From the NCBI GenBank assembly GCA_018228645.1, contig CP073693.1, positions 1,135,001 through 1,195,000 of the forward strand: a stretch of DNA of 60,000 bases. The letters run 5' to 3'. Position 1 is the stretch's first letter. The number at the start of each line of letters is the position of its first letter. Made by a program: the position numbers and the translations under genes. This DNA comes from Clostridiaceae bacterium Marseille-Q4143. Its GTDB lineage: Bacteria > Bacillota > Clostridia > Lachnospirales > Lachnospiraceae. The notes beneath the pieces are model-generated. The model saw only the letters and a list, made by a program, of their open reading frames with translations. It had not been told where the DNA came from and made no database searches. Positions 36,166 through 44,538 of the stretch are shown piece after piece.

Positions 36166-37167
36166 GTGAAAAGCACAGGTTTATGGATCGCAGACCCGGA
36201 TGATGCATATGGAAAAGCATTTATGGAGTATGTGAATCTGAAAGAAAGCCATCTGTTCCAGGTGCGTATCTGCACGGACAGAGAGGCTCTGATCAAGGCC
36301 CTTGCAGGAGAAGAGATAGAAATACTGCTGATAGCGGCAGAGTGGTATGAAAGCTGTCAGGCTCTGATCCATCAGAAGTGTACGGTGATTCTCTCAGAAG
36401 GAAGCCTTGTAAAAGAAGCAGAAGGCTGTCATGCGGTGTACAAGTATCAGTCTGTGGAAAATATTCTCCGGGAGCTTATGTATTATTATTCCGAGCAGAA
36501 TACCGAGGGGATGTATATCGAGGAAAGCAGGAAGGATAACCGGGTGATCGGTATTTTTTCTCCGGTGAGCGAAAGCAATCGAACAGTGTTTGCTCTTACG
36601 CTGGGGCAGATACTGGCGGAAAGTCAGAATGTTTTATATCTGAACATGGAAGAGTGTTCCGGAATGGGGGAGTACATGGGGGAAAGCCACTGGAATATCT
36701 CGGATCTGATCTATTTTCTGCGTCAGCAAAATAATGCGCAGTTTCTCTATCGGTTGAACAGTATGGTTCAGAAGCTGGATCATCTGGATTATATACCACC
36801 CTGTGAATCGTATACGGATTTTCATCAGATTGAGACGGAAGAATGGCTGGAACTGATTCGTCTGATACGGGCCAGAAGCAGCTATGACTCCGTGATTCTT
36901 GATCTGGGAATGGCCATGGGCCATGAGACAGAACTTTTAAGGCAGTGTGATGGTATCTACGTACCTGTGCGGCAGGACATGATCTCCAGGGCAAAGCTGG
37001 CTCAATGGGAAAACGCAGTTCAGATTTTAGGCGGACTGGACATTGTTGAAAAATTTCAGAAACTCGAAATACCGGAAAACAGCGAGATTCCGGAGAGCCG
37101 GGATGATCTGCTTATGCTGCCGCAGCAAAGCTTTGGAATGTATATCCGGGGACTGCTGAAAGGTTAG
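36166..37167 (+). CDS. CpaE/TadZ-like pilus assembly protein
   Basis: About 333 residues from a GTG chosen for its GGAGG site. A receiver-like N-terminal region (LWIADPDDAYGKAFMEYV) is followed by a MinD/ParA-like domain. The P-loop position reads GIFSPVSESNRTVFA near 130-144, without the GKT lysine, while DSVILDLGMAMGHETELLRQCDGIYVPV near 243-270 keeps the Walker B-like strand. TadZ proteins place the pilus machine at a cell site and are often weak ATPases. Heads the locus, eight bases before cpaF. Confidence 0.75.
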   Translation: MKSTGLWIADPDDAYGKAFMEYVNLKESHLFQVRICTDREALIKALAGEEIEILLIAAEWYESCQALIHQKCTVILSEGSLVKEAEGCHAVYKYQSVENILRELMYYYSEQNTEGMYIEESRKDNRVIGIFSPVSESNRTVFALTLGQILAESQNVLYLNMEECSGMGEYMGESHWNISDLIYFLRQQNNAQFLYRLNSMVQKLDHLDYIPPCESYTDFHQIETEEWLELIRLIRARSSYDSVILDLGMAMGHETELLRQCDGIYVPVRQDMISRAKLAQWENAVQILGGLDIVEKFQKLEIPENSEIPESRDDLLMLPQQSFGMYIRGLLKG

Positions 37168-37175
37168 GAGGAACC

Positions 37176-38483
37176 ATGGGAGAAAAATCGGAGACAGAAA
37201 GGTCCGGATTATATGAAGAGCTGAAAAGCCAGATTTTGCAGCGGGTGGATTTAAGCCGGGAAGTCTCTGACGAAGAGATGCAGGAACTGATTGACGAAGT
37301 GATTCTTACTTGCGGGAAGGAGAAACGCCTTTCCTTGAATGAAAAATGCCGGTTGAAGAAAGAGCTGTTTTATGCACTCCGAAAGATGGACATGCTTCAG
37401 GAGCTTCTGGAGGAGCACAGCATTACAGAAATTATGGTCAATGGAACCGAAGGAATTTTTCTGGAAAGAGAAGGACGGTTATACCGCTGGGATAAAAGTT
37501 TTGCCTCAGAAGAACGGATACTGGACATTGTCCAGCAGATCGCGGGAGCCTGTAACCGGACCGTCAATGAATCGCAGCCTATCGTGGATGCGAGACTGAA
37601 AAACGGGGACAGAGTACATATAGTACTTCCGCCTGTGGCGGTCAACGGGCCGATTATCACAATACGAAGATTTCCGGATGAGCCTGTAACCATGCAGAAG
37701 CTGCTGGAATTGCAAAGTATCTCGGAAGAAGAAGCAGAATTTTTAAAGCATGCGGTGAGGGCAGGATACTCGATCCTGATCGCAGGAGGAACCGGGAGCG
37801 GCAAGACGACGTTTCTTAATGCTCTGTCAGAGTATATACCGGAAGATGAGAGAGTGGTGGTGATTGAAGATACGTCAGAACTTCAGATTCGCACAGTGCC
37901 GAATCTGGTCCGTCTTGAGACCAGATCTGCGGGTCTTGAAGACTGTCGGGAGATCACTGTCAGGGATCTGATCAGGGCATCGCTCAGAATGCGGCCAAGC
38001 CGTATCATTGTCGGTGAGGTCCGGGGCGGTGAGGCGTTTGAGCTGCTGACCTGTCTGAATACAGGGCACGACGGCAGTATCAGTACCTGCCATGCGAACA
38101 GCACGAGGGATACGATCTCACGTCTTGAAACAATGTCTCTCATGGGGATGGAATTGCCGTTACAGGCAATCCGGAGGCAGATTGCATCCGGAATTGACCT
38201 GATCGTTTATCTGGGAAGACTCAGGGATAAGACCAGGAGACTTCTCGAAATCACAGAAGTGACCGGCATGGAAGGGGATCAGGTCGGATTAAATCCGCTG
38301 TTTCTCTTCCGGGAGACCGGTGAAGTATCAGGCAGAATCTGCGGGATACAAGAACGGACAGGAGAAATGAAGCATATTGAAAAATTTCAGCGTGCAGGAA
38401 TGGGGAAGATGTATATGGAGGCGGCTGCCGGAAACACTGACGGGGATCCTGCTGGTGGCAGCACTTGCCTGGCTGTATTATGA
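37176..38483 (+). CDS. cpaF: Tad pilus secretion ATPase CpaF/TadA
   Basis: 435 residues. VirB11-like ATPase with Walker A GGTGSGKT at 204-211, Walker B IIVGEVRGGE near 277-286, and the His box GHDGSISTCHANS near 297-309. HSITEIMVNG near 81-90 is the CpaF N-terminal signature. It powers Flp pilin assembly on the cytoplasmic side. The last 35 codons overlap the next gene by 107 bases, an unusually long overlap; the C-terminal tail after QRAGMG is probably not conserved. Confidence 0.93.
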   Translation: MGEKSETERSGLYEELKSQILQRVDLSREVSDEEMQELIDEVILTCGKEKRLSLNEKCRLKKELFYALRKMDMLQELLEEHSITEIMVNGTEGIFLEREGRLYRWDKSFASEERILDIVQQIAGACNRTVNESQPIVDARLKNGDRVHIVLPPVAVNGPIITIRRFPDEPVTMQKLLELQSISEEEAEFLKHAVRAGYSILIAGGTGSGKTTFLNALSEYIPEDERVVVIEDTSELQIRTVPNLVRLETRSAGLEDCREITVRDLIRASLRMRPSRIIVGEVRGGEAFELLTCLNTGHDGSISTCHANSTRDTISRLETMSLMGMELPLQAIRRQIASGIDLIVYLGRLRDKTRRLLEITEVTGMEGDQVGLNPLFLFRETGEVSGRICGIQERTGEMKHIEKFQRAGMGKMYMEAAAGNTDGDPAGGSTCLAVL

Positions 38484-39123
38484 TTCCGTACTGGCAGTTC
38501 CATTTCTGCTTCCGCTTCTGATCGTCTGGCATCGGGAATGGGAGCAGTCAAGGATGGAGAAGGAGAAAGAACAGTTTCGGATGCAGTTCCGGGAGTGGAT
38601 TCTTTTGCTGTCATCTTCTCTGACAGCGGGATATTCCGTTGAAAATGCTTTTGGCCAGTCACTGAGAGAACTGAGACTTATGTTTCCGGGAGGAGGTGCC
38701 ATGCTGGAAGCTCTGCAGGAGATGGTACTGCGTGCAGAAAATAACCAGCGTCCGGAACAGCTGCTGAAGGATCTGGCAGAAAAGCATCCGTTGGAAGAAG
38801 TAGAGAGTTTTGTGGAAGTATTCTGTACGGCAAGAACAAGCGGTGGAAGTCTGAATGCAATTATCCGGCAGACAGCCGGGCAGATGGCACAGGTGATGGA
38901 TACCAGAAGGGAGATCCGGACATTTCTGGCGGCAAAAGTATATGAACAGAGAATTATGATGGTTATGCCTGCCGGTGTCCTCTTCTATATCCGAATGGGA
39001 TCCGGAGAATTTGTGGAAGCGCTTTATCATAATCTTTCCGGCGTACTGATAATGACTGTCTGCCTCATTGTCTATGCCGGAGCCTGTGTCATGGGAAGAA
39101 GGATGGTGCAGTTTGAAGTATGA
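38377..39123 (+). CDS. TadB-like type II secretion F-domain protein
   Basis: 248 residues from a TTG start inside cpaF; the ribosome binding site is weak (GGAG about 12 bases upstream), and a GTG five codons on is an alternative. Two membrane segments lie near 20-48, the F domain (FREWILLLSSSLTAGYSVENAFGQS near 70-95) in the middle, and two helices at 195-245. Forms the inner-membrane platform with TadC. Its stop overlaps the next start by four bases. Confidence 0.85.
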   Translation: MKNFSVQEWGRCIWRRLPETLTGILLVAALAWLYYDSVLAVPFLLPLLIVWHREWEQSRMEKEKEQFRMQFREWILLLSSSLTAGYSVENAFGQSLRELRLMFPGGGAMLEALQEMVLRAENNQRPEQLLKDLAEKHPLEEVESFVEVFCTARTSGGSLNAIIRQTAGQMAQVMDTRREIRTFLAAKVYEQRIMMVMPAGVLFYIRMGSGEFVEALYHNLSGVLIMTVCLIVYAGACVMGRRMVQFEV

Positions 39124-40313
39124 AACAGAAGAAAAAACTTCTCCTGACTGCCTGTGTGGGAGGGGCGCTCAGTGTGATTTGGCTGGCAGTCAGCCTGTTT
39201 TCAAGAGAACCTCTGACGTCTCTTATAAGACCGGAAAATGGAGAAGGAGACAGAAAGGAGAAGCTGGAAGTATGGATCGGGGAAGAACCATATTCCATAG
39301 AAGTGACCGTGCGGGAACGGCCGAAGACAGAAGCGGAGACTGCAGAAGAACTGCAGAAAGCAGAAGATGGGATGGAACTATTGTTTCTGGGAGAAAACCA
39401 GGATCTGGAGCATATTACGGAAAAGGTAAACATGCCGTCCGTATATCCAGGAACCGACATTGCCATTCAGTGGTACTTAAATTCATGGGAGTACATATCA
39501 GTGGACGGTACCGTGAAAAACGAAGGGTTTACCAGAGCTGAGCAGGTGGAAGTGACAGCAGTTCTGTCACTGGAAGATCAGACGGTCTCATGGGACAGAA
39601 CAGTATGGGTCTGTCCGCTGGAAAATCCGGATAATAAAGCACTGATCCGGATCCTTTCCTGGAAGATGGAAGATACACAGAAAGAAGATACAGAAACGGT
39701 TGAGCTGCCGGAGCAGGCAGCAGGGCAATCAATTATGTGGTATCCCGAAAAGGACCATACATGGCTGATGCTGGCCGGTCTTACTGCATGTGCGGTCTGC
39801 GCCATGATGCTTGGTCAGCAGAAGGAAGAAGAAAAAGCACTCGCAGAGCGGGAAAAGAGAATGAAACTTGCATACCCGGACATTGTCAGCCGGCTGAGTC
39901 TTTATATGGGTGCCGGAATCAGCAGCAGGAAGGCATGGGAGCGGATTGCTGCGGGATACAGAAACAGAACCTCAGGACCGGTCAATGAAGCATATGAAGA
40001 GATGTGTACGACTCTTTACGAAATGCAGAATGGTGTCCCGGAGAGTATTGCCTATGAAAAATTCGGCGCCAGATGCAGACTGCCGTCGTATCTCAAACTG
40101 GGGGCGCTTCTGAGCCAGAATCTCAGAAAGGGCACCAGGAATCTTTCTGGTCTTCTTGAAGAAGAATCGCGGGAAGCTTTTGAAAATCGGAAAGCTTATG
40201 CAAAAAAGCTGGGAGAAGAATGTGAGAGTAGACTTTTGTTTCCCATGCTTCTGATGCTTCTGACGATACTGGTTATGGTTATGTATCCGGCAGTTACATC
40301 ATTTCAGACATAA
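39120..40313 (+). CDS. TadC-like platform protein with N-terminal extracytoplasmic domain
   Basis: 397 residues. A first membrane helix (about 8-28) leads into an extra outside domain of about 170 residues, then a helix near 217-235 and a type II secretion F domain (YPDIVSRLSLYMGAGISSRKAWERIA near 252-277) ending in a membrane helix (LLFPMLLMLLTILVMVMYP). TadC proteins normally lack the long external domain, so this may be a Clostridia-specific form. Coupled to tadB by ATGA overlap. Confidence 0.8.
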   Translation: MKQKKKLLLTACVGGALSVIWLAVSLFSREPLTSLIRPENGEGDRKEKLEVWIGEEPYSIEVTVRERPKTEAETAEELQKAEDGMELLFLGENQDLEHITEKVNMPSVYPGTDIAIQWYLNSWEYISVDGTVKNEGFTRAEQVEVTAVLSLEDQTVSWDRTVWVCPLENPDNKALIRILSWKMEDTQKEDTETVELPEQAAGQSIMWYPEKDHTWLMLAGLTACAVCAMMLGQQKEEEKALAEREKRMKLAYPDIVSRLSLYMGAGISSRKAWERIAAGYRNRTSGPVNEAYEEMCTTLYEMQNGVPESIAYEKFGARCRLPSYLKLGALLSQNLRKGTRNLSGLLEEESREAFENRKAYAKKLGEECESRLLFPMLLMLLTILVMVMYPAVTSFQT

Positions 40314-40323
40314 GGAGAAGCGT

Positions 40324-40512
40324 ATGAAACTATGGAACAGAATCAGGTGGAAAATGGCAGGCCTGTGGGCAGATGAAAGCGGCATGGGCGTAGTGGAAGT
40401 TATTTTGATTATCGTGGTATTGATTGGTCTGGTTATCATTTTTAAAACCAGAATCACCGGAGTAGTAAATGATATTTTTGAAAAAATTGTTTCGCAGAGC
40501 AGCAGTGTCTGA
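40324..40512 (+). CDS. Flp1-like type IVb pilin
   Basis: 62 residues. Basic leader, then ESGMGVVEVILIIVVLIGLVIIFKTRI, the hydrophobic stalk with a glutamate five residues into the mature region as in Flp pilins. Processing is expected after the glycine in ESG or GMG by the A24 peptidase encoded downstream. Probably the major pilus subunit. AAGGAGAAG precedes the ATG. Overlaps the next gene by 44 bases. Confidence 0.85.
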   Translation: MKLWNRIRWKMAGLWADESGMGVVEVILIIVVLIGLVIIFKTRITGVVNDIFEKIVSQSSSV

Positions 40513-41908
40513 GAGGCGCAGCGGGCAGATGAGCATCTGGCTTGCACTTGGATTTTCTGTCTTTCTGGCGCTTTATCTGGTGTGCCTGGAATCGGTCAGA
40601 ATGCAGTCTGCGAGAAGACAGGCGGAGCAGGCCGCGGAGAGCGGACTGTTCTCCCTGTTTTCTGAATATGAACCGCATCTTCTGAAGGAATATAGTTTGT
40701 TTGCACTGGATACGTCTTTTCGAAGCGGGACGGAGAATATGGATGAGATCTGTGCACATCTTTGGAAATTTACGGAACTGAACACGGCAGATGCAGAAGG
40801 AAAAACGCAGGAGGGTCTGGCTCTTCAGGGAGTATCTGTCAAAGACCCGGTCAGGCTGACGGATGGGCAGGGAGCGGTTTTTTACCGTCAGGCAGTGCAG
40901 GTGATAAAAGAAGAGACAGGACTGTCGCTGGCAGAAGACTGGATTTTTGACGAGGCTTTTCAACAGAAACTGGAAGATGACAGCCGGAGCTTTCAGGAAG
41001 ACTGCGAAATGTATGAAGGCTCTGTCGTGGATTATGAATATGAAGAGGGCGAAGAAGAGATGTCTTCGGAAGCGGAGAACTGGGATGGTATGTGGAATCG
41101 GTTCACGCTGCAGCAGGTGATGGATCAGCCGGAAGCGATCTCGCAGAAGGAAATATCACTGGAGCAGGTACCATCGCACAGGACACTTTCCCGAGGAACA
41201 GGGGCCGAACTTGGTACAGAAGATACGGTACTTAATAAGCAGCTGTTTGTCAGCTATCTGTGTGAGTATATGAGGCATGCGGCGGATATGGCAGAAGAAT
41301 CGGAAAATGACCGGTATCTTGACTATGAACTGGAATATATCTGTCGGGGAAATGCATCAGATGCACAGAATCTGGAAGAAACTGTAAGGAGAATCCTGCT
41401 TCTGCGGGAAGGCGTGAATTACGGATACCTGCTTACGGATGAAGAAGCAAAGGCAAAAGCGGAACTTCTCGCTGTTGTTTTGGCTGCAGTGACAGGCAAT
41501 GAGGCTCTGGTAAAAGGAGTGAAGCATCTGATTTTACTGGGCTGGGCTTATGGAGAAAGCCTGGTGGAGGTCCGCCAGCTTCTGAAAGGACAGGAAGTGG
41601 TTCTTGTAAAAACAAAAGAGGACTGGCAGGTTCCATTGTCAGGAATTATTGCGCTTATGGGGAACCCGGGCGCTTATGATGAACAGAAGACAGAACAGAA
41701 GGGAATGAGTTATGAATCATTCCTGCGGCTTTTTCTGACCATACAGTCTTCGGAAACACTGGCCATGAGGGGACTGGATATCATTGAGGGCCAGCTGCAG
41801 AAAAATGCCGGATGTGAACGGATTCATGTGGACCACTGTATTGACCGGTTGACTGCGCAGATCTGGATGGATAGCCTTCAGATGGAACGAAGTTACCGTT
41901 ATGAATAA
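40469..41908 (+). CDS. DUF5702 family Tad-locus protein
   Basis: 479 residues. A short basic N-terminus is followed by GQMSIWLALGFSVFLALYLVCLESVRMQSAR, a TadE/TadG-like single membrane helix, then a large outside domain with acidic stretches near 185-215. Found in Clostridia Tad loci as a probable large minor pilin or anchor. The start lies within the pilin gene, so it is translationally coupled. Its exact role is unknown. Confidence 0.75.
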   Translation: MIFLKKLFRRAAVSERRSGQMSIWLALGFSVFLALYLVCLESVRMQSARRQAEQAAESGLFSLFSEYEPHLLKEYSLFALDTSFRSGTENMDEICAHLWKFTELNTADAEGKTQEGLALQGVSVKDPVRLTDGQGAVFYRQAVQVIKEETGLSLAEDWIFDEAFQQKLEDDSRSFQEDCEMYEGSVVDYEYEEGEEEMSSEAENWDGMWNRFTLQQVMDQPEAISQKEISLEQVPSHRTLSRGTGAELGTEDTVLNKQLFVSYLCEYMRHAADMAEESENDRYLDYELEYICRGNASDAQNLEETVRRILLLREGVNYGYLLTDEEAKAKAELLAVVLAAVTGNEALVKGVKHLILLGWAYGESLVEVRQLLKGQEVVLVKTKEDWQVPLSGIIALMGNPGAYDEQKTEQKGMSYESFLRLFLTIQSSETLAMRGLDIIEGQLQKNAGCERIHVDHCIDRLTAQIWMDSLQMERSYRYE

Positions 41909-41937
41909 AGAAAAGGAAAGAAGGGAGGTGCAGAGGG

Positions 41938-42669
41938 ATGCTCTTTCGGTATTACAATCTATTCTCTCTCCAGACACCCCACGTAAGGAGGACCAACACC
42001 CAACATCTTACAAATGATTCCGGAAGAGCTTCCCTGTACATCTCACGAAAAGGGAGCATGACGCTGGAAGCGGCAATGGCAGTTCCTTTCTTTCTGTGTG
42101 CAGTGACGGCACTTTTGTATCTGTTTGTCTTCACAGCACAGAATGGACAGGCATACCGGCGGCTTATGGAGAAGGCAGAGATGCTGGCGGTAACGGCAGG
42201 TCAGATCACGGGAGATGATCCCTATATCAGGCTGTATGACTATGAGACGGCAGAACTTCCTTTTGTATCACTGTTTCCAGTGCGGAATCCGGTGATACGG
42301 AAAGTGGAAATTCGCGGATGGACAGGATATACGGGGGAGACTTTTGCAGGAAACGGACAGGAGGAGATGGTCTATAAGACACCAGGAGGCGAAGTTTATC
42401 ATAAAAGCAGAGATTGTACCTATCTGAAGCTGTCAGTTCATATGGTGTCTGCGGCAGAGCTTCCGAACTGCCGGAATGAATCCGGAGGAAAATATGGCCC
42501 CTGTGAATACTGTGTCAGAAAAGAATCGCCGGGAAGGATGGTTTATATTGCTGACTATGGAATCAGTTATCATAACAGCAGAAATTGTCAGGGGCTGAAA
42601 AGAACAGTGATGGCAGTTCCGCTGTCTCATACGGAAGGGCTCAGGTGTTGTTCACGATGTGGAGCGTAG
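41938..42669 (+). CDS. TadE-like minor pilin with two cysteine repeats
   Basis: 243 residues. A 38-residue leader precedes KGSMTLEAAMAVPFFLCAVTALLYLFVF, a class III prepilin helix with the conserved glutamate. The mature part has two related modules: VYHKSRDCTYL to CEYC (about 150-193), and SYHNSRNCQGL to CCSRC (about 205-241). Each has an H/C pair and a CxxC, a pattern suited to zinc binding. GGGAGG precedes the ATG at 41938; an internal ATG at 42058 is possible but would truncate the leader. Overlaps the peptidase gene. Confidence 0.75.
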   Translation: MLFRYYNLFSLQTPHVRRTNTQHLTNDSGRASLYISRKGSMTLEAAMAVPFFLCAVTALLYLFVFTAQNGQAYRRLMEKAEMLAVTAGQITGDDPYIRLYDYETAELPFVSLFPVRNPVIRKVEIRGWTGYTGETFAGNGQEEMVYKTPGGEVYHKSRDCTYLKLSVHMVSAAELPNCRNESGGKYGPCEYCVRKESPGRMVYIADYGISYHNSRNCQGLKRTVMAVPLSHTEGLRCCSRCGA

Positions 42670-43046
42670 CGGAAGATGTCTGGGTTATGGGACATTTGCT
42701 GCTGCTGTCTTTACAGGACATCCGTGACAGAGAACTGTCTTTTGCAGTACTCTTGGAATTTCTGGGAACAGGTCTGATCTGTGCATTTGTCACAGGAACA
42801 GAAGTCTGTTTGTGGCCGGGAATGACACTTTTATTACTGGCAGCGGCAAGCGGGGAAAAAATCGGATATGGAGATGGATGGCTGATACTGGGAATGGGGA
42901 TGTGGTGTTCTGCAGAGGAAATTGTGTCTGTGCTGCTGATGGGATGTGTTCTGTGCACAGGTGCGGGGATCCTGCGGAAAGAAAAGGAGCTGCCATTTGT
43001 TCCTTTCCTGACGGCGGGTTATATTGCGGGGAGGTATTTGCTGTGA
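42657..43046 (+). CDS. A24-type prepilin peptidase
   Basis: About 129 residues from the ATG at 42657; an in-frame TTG at 42585 would add 24 unlikely residues. A short peptidase with both aspartates: LQDIRDRELS near 19-28 and GEKIGYGDGWLIL near 66-78 (GxGD-type motif). About four membrane helices. It should cleave the leaders of the pilin-like proteins in this locus. The stop overlaps the next GTG start (GTGA). Confidence 0.8.
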   Translation: MWSVAEDVWVMGHLLLLSLQDIRDRELSFAVLLEFLGTGLICAFVTGTEVCLWPGMTLLLLAAASGEKIGYGDGWLILGMGMWCSAEEIVSVLLMGCVLCTGAGILRKEKELPFVPFLTAGYIAGRYLL

Positions 43047-43468
43047 ACAGATGGAGCAGAAAAAAAGGGCGTTTTGTGCTGGAAGCAGCGTATCTGGTAC
43101 CGATGGTCTGTCTTCTTATGGTATATCTGGTTTATTTTACGCTGTATGCACATGACTGTGCCGTATGTGCCCATACGATGATAGAAGCAGGAATGAAGGG
43201 GATTTACAGAGAAGAAAAAACTTCCGGAGAAATGGAAGATCTGATCAGGCAGGAGCTGCAGAAAAAACTGAAGGAACGGCTTCTGTGGATGGAAGCACCG
43301 GATATCACGGTGGATGTGAACCCGGTGCGTGCCAGAATCCGTGTTTCCGGAACCGGACCATTCCTCCGGAAAATAAGGATAGAGACGGAGCGGACATTAT
43401 ATCGGATATCGCCGTGTCCGGCGCTCAGAATGAAACTTTTTCTTACACGGAAAAAGAATGGAGAATAA
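43043..43468 (+). CDS. TadE/TadF-like minor pilin
   Basis: 141 residues from a GTG with GGGGAGG eight bases upstream; the open frame continues far upstream in another gene and is not coding there. KKGRFVLEAAYLVPMVCLLMVYLVYFTLYAHD is a prepilin-type helix with conserved glutamate after RFVL. A small mature domain follows (RIRVSGTGPFLRKIRIETERTLYR). Typical second pseudopilin of the locus. GTGA overlap couples it to the peptidase. Confidence 0.8.
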   Translation: MNRWSRKKGRFVLEAAYLVPMVCLLMVYLVYFTLYAHDCAVCAHTMIEAGMKGIYREEKTSGEMEDLIRQELQKKLKERLLWMEAPDITVDVNPVRARIRVSGTGPFLRKIRIETERTLYRISPCPALRMKLFLTRKKNGE

Positions 43469-43473
43469 CTATA

Positions 43474-44538
43474 ATGAATGTACATTATAAAAGAGATTTA
43501 AACAGTAACTATATGATACTGACGGATGAACACAGAGAAGACGGGTATGAGGTGCGCATGATTACAGAAAATCGAATCTATGGATTTCTCCCATGCGTGT
43601 GTCAGGAACATGAGCAGCGGACGGAATATTACTATGAGATTACAGGACGGCAGAGCCTGCAGCTGGCCTATGAGCGGAAAAAGATAAACTGTGAGCAATT
43701 AAAAGGATTTTTACGAGAACTGCTGAGAATTCTTGAGGCGGCAGGAGAATATCTGCTGAATCCGGAACATTTCATTCTGGAACCGGAATATATCTATCTT
43801 CATGCCAGAACAGAGCGGCTATGTCTTTGCTACTATCCTGCCTGTAAAAAGGACATCAGAGAATCATTTCTGAATCTGGCTGAGTATTTTTTGGGAAAAT
43901 TGGATAAAAGTGATGCAGCGGGCATCGAATTTGGATACGATCTCTATCAGCGGGCAATGGAACCAAATTTCAGTCTGGAAGAACTGATGAAACGGACAGA
44001 AAAAGAAGGAAAGTGTCAGCCGGAGGCAGCAAATATAAAAGAAAATGTGCTGGAACAGGTTTCTGTGCAGGAGGAGATTCCGGAGAAGACCGGGAGCTGG
44101 AGAAGTTTTTTCAAGAAAAAACCGAAAAAATCAAAGCTGGAAGACTATCTGGCGGAGGCTGACCAGATCGACAGTGGAGCCGTGCTGTTTCTACGGGAGA
44201 AAAATTCGATCGGAGAGACTACTTATCTGAAAACAGAAAAAAGAGAAGGATTACTGTTGAAAAGCCGTAATCCAGAATATGAAGATTTTCATATTAAAGG
44301 GGAAAGCTTTTTGATCGGTAAAAAGAGAGACAATGTAGATGGCTGTATTCCTGCGGAAACCATCAGCCGAATCCATGCCCGTATCACAAAGGAAGGACCA
44401 TCCTACTATCTGGAAGATCTGAATTCTACCAATGGAACATGGGCAGACCGGATTCAGCTGGATCCTTATGAACTCTTTCCGCTGGAAAACGGAATGAGAA
44501 TCACGTTTGCCAGCGTGGAGTATGAGGTGGAGGTTTAG
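43474..44538 (+). CDS. DUF6382-like and FHA-domain protein of the Tad locus
   Basis: 354 residues from the ATG at 43474, five bases after the previous gene. An N-terminal domain of about 170 residues (MNVHYKRDLNSNYMIL to FLGKLDKS) is typical of a Lachnospiraceae family. A basic low-complexity linker lies near 205-230, and a C-terminal FHA domain near 270-354 has FLIGKKRDNVDG, SRIHARI and NSTNGTWADR. FHA domains bind phosphothreonine, so the pilus may be under Ser/Thr kinase control. No kinase is in the window. Confidence 0.82.
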   Translation: MNVHYKRDLNSNYMILTDEHREDGYEVRMITENRIYGFLPCVCQEHEQRTEYYYEITGRQSLQLAYERKKINCEQLKGFLRELLRILEAAGEYLLNPEHFILEPEYIYLHARTERLCLCYYPACKKDIRESFLNLAEYFLGKLDKSDAAGIEFGYDLYQRAMEPNFSLEELMKRTEKEGKCQPEAANIKENVLEQVSVQEEIPEKTGSWRSFFKKKPKKSKLEDYLAEADQIDSGAVLFLREKNSIGETTYLKTEKREGLLLKSRNPEYEDFHIKGESFLIGKKRDNVDGCIPAETISRIHARITKEGPSYYLEDLNSTNGTWADRIQLDPYELFPLENGMRITFASVEYEVEV

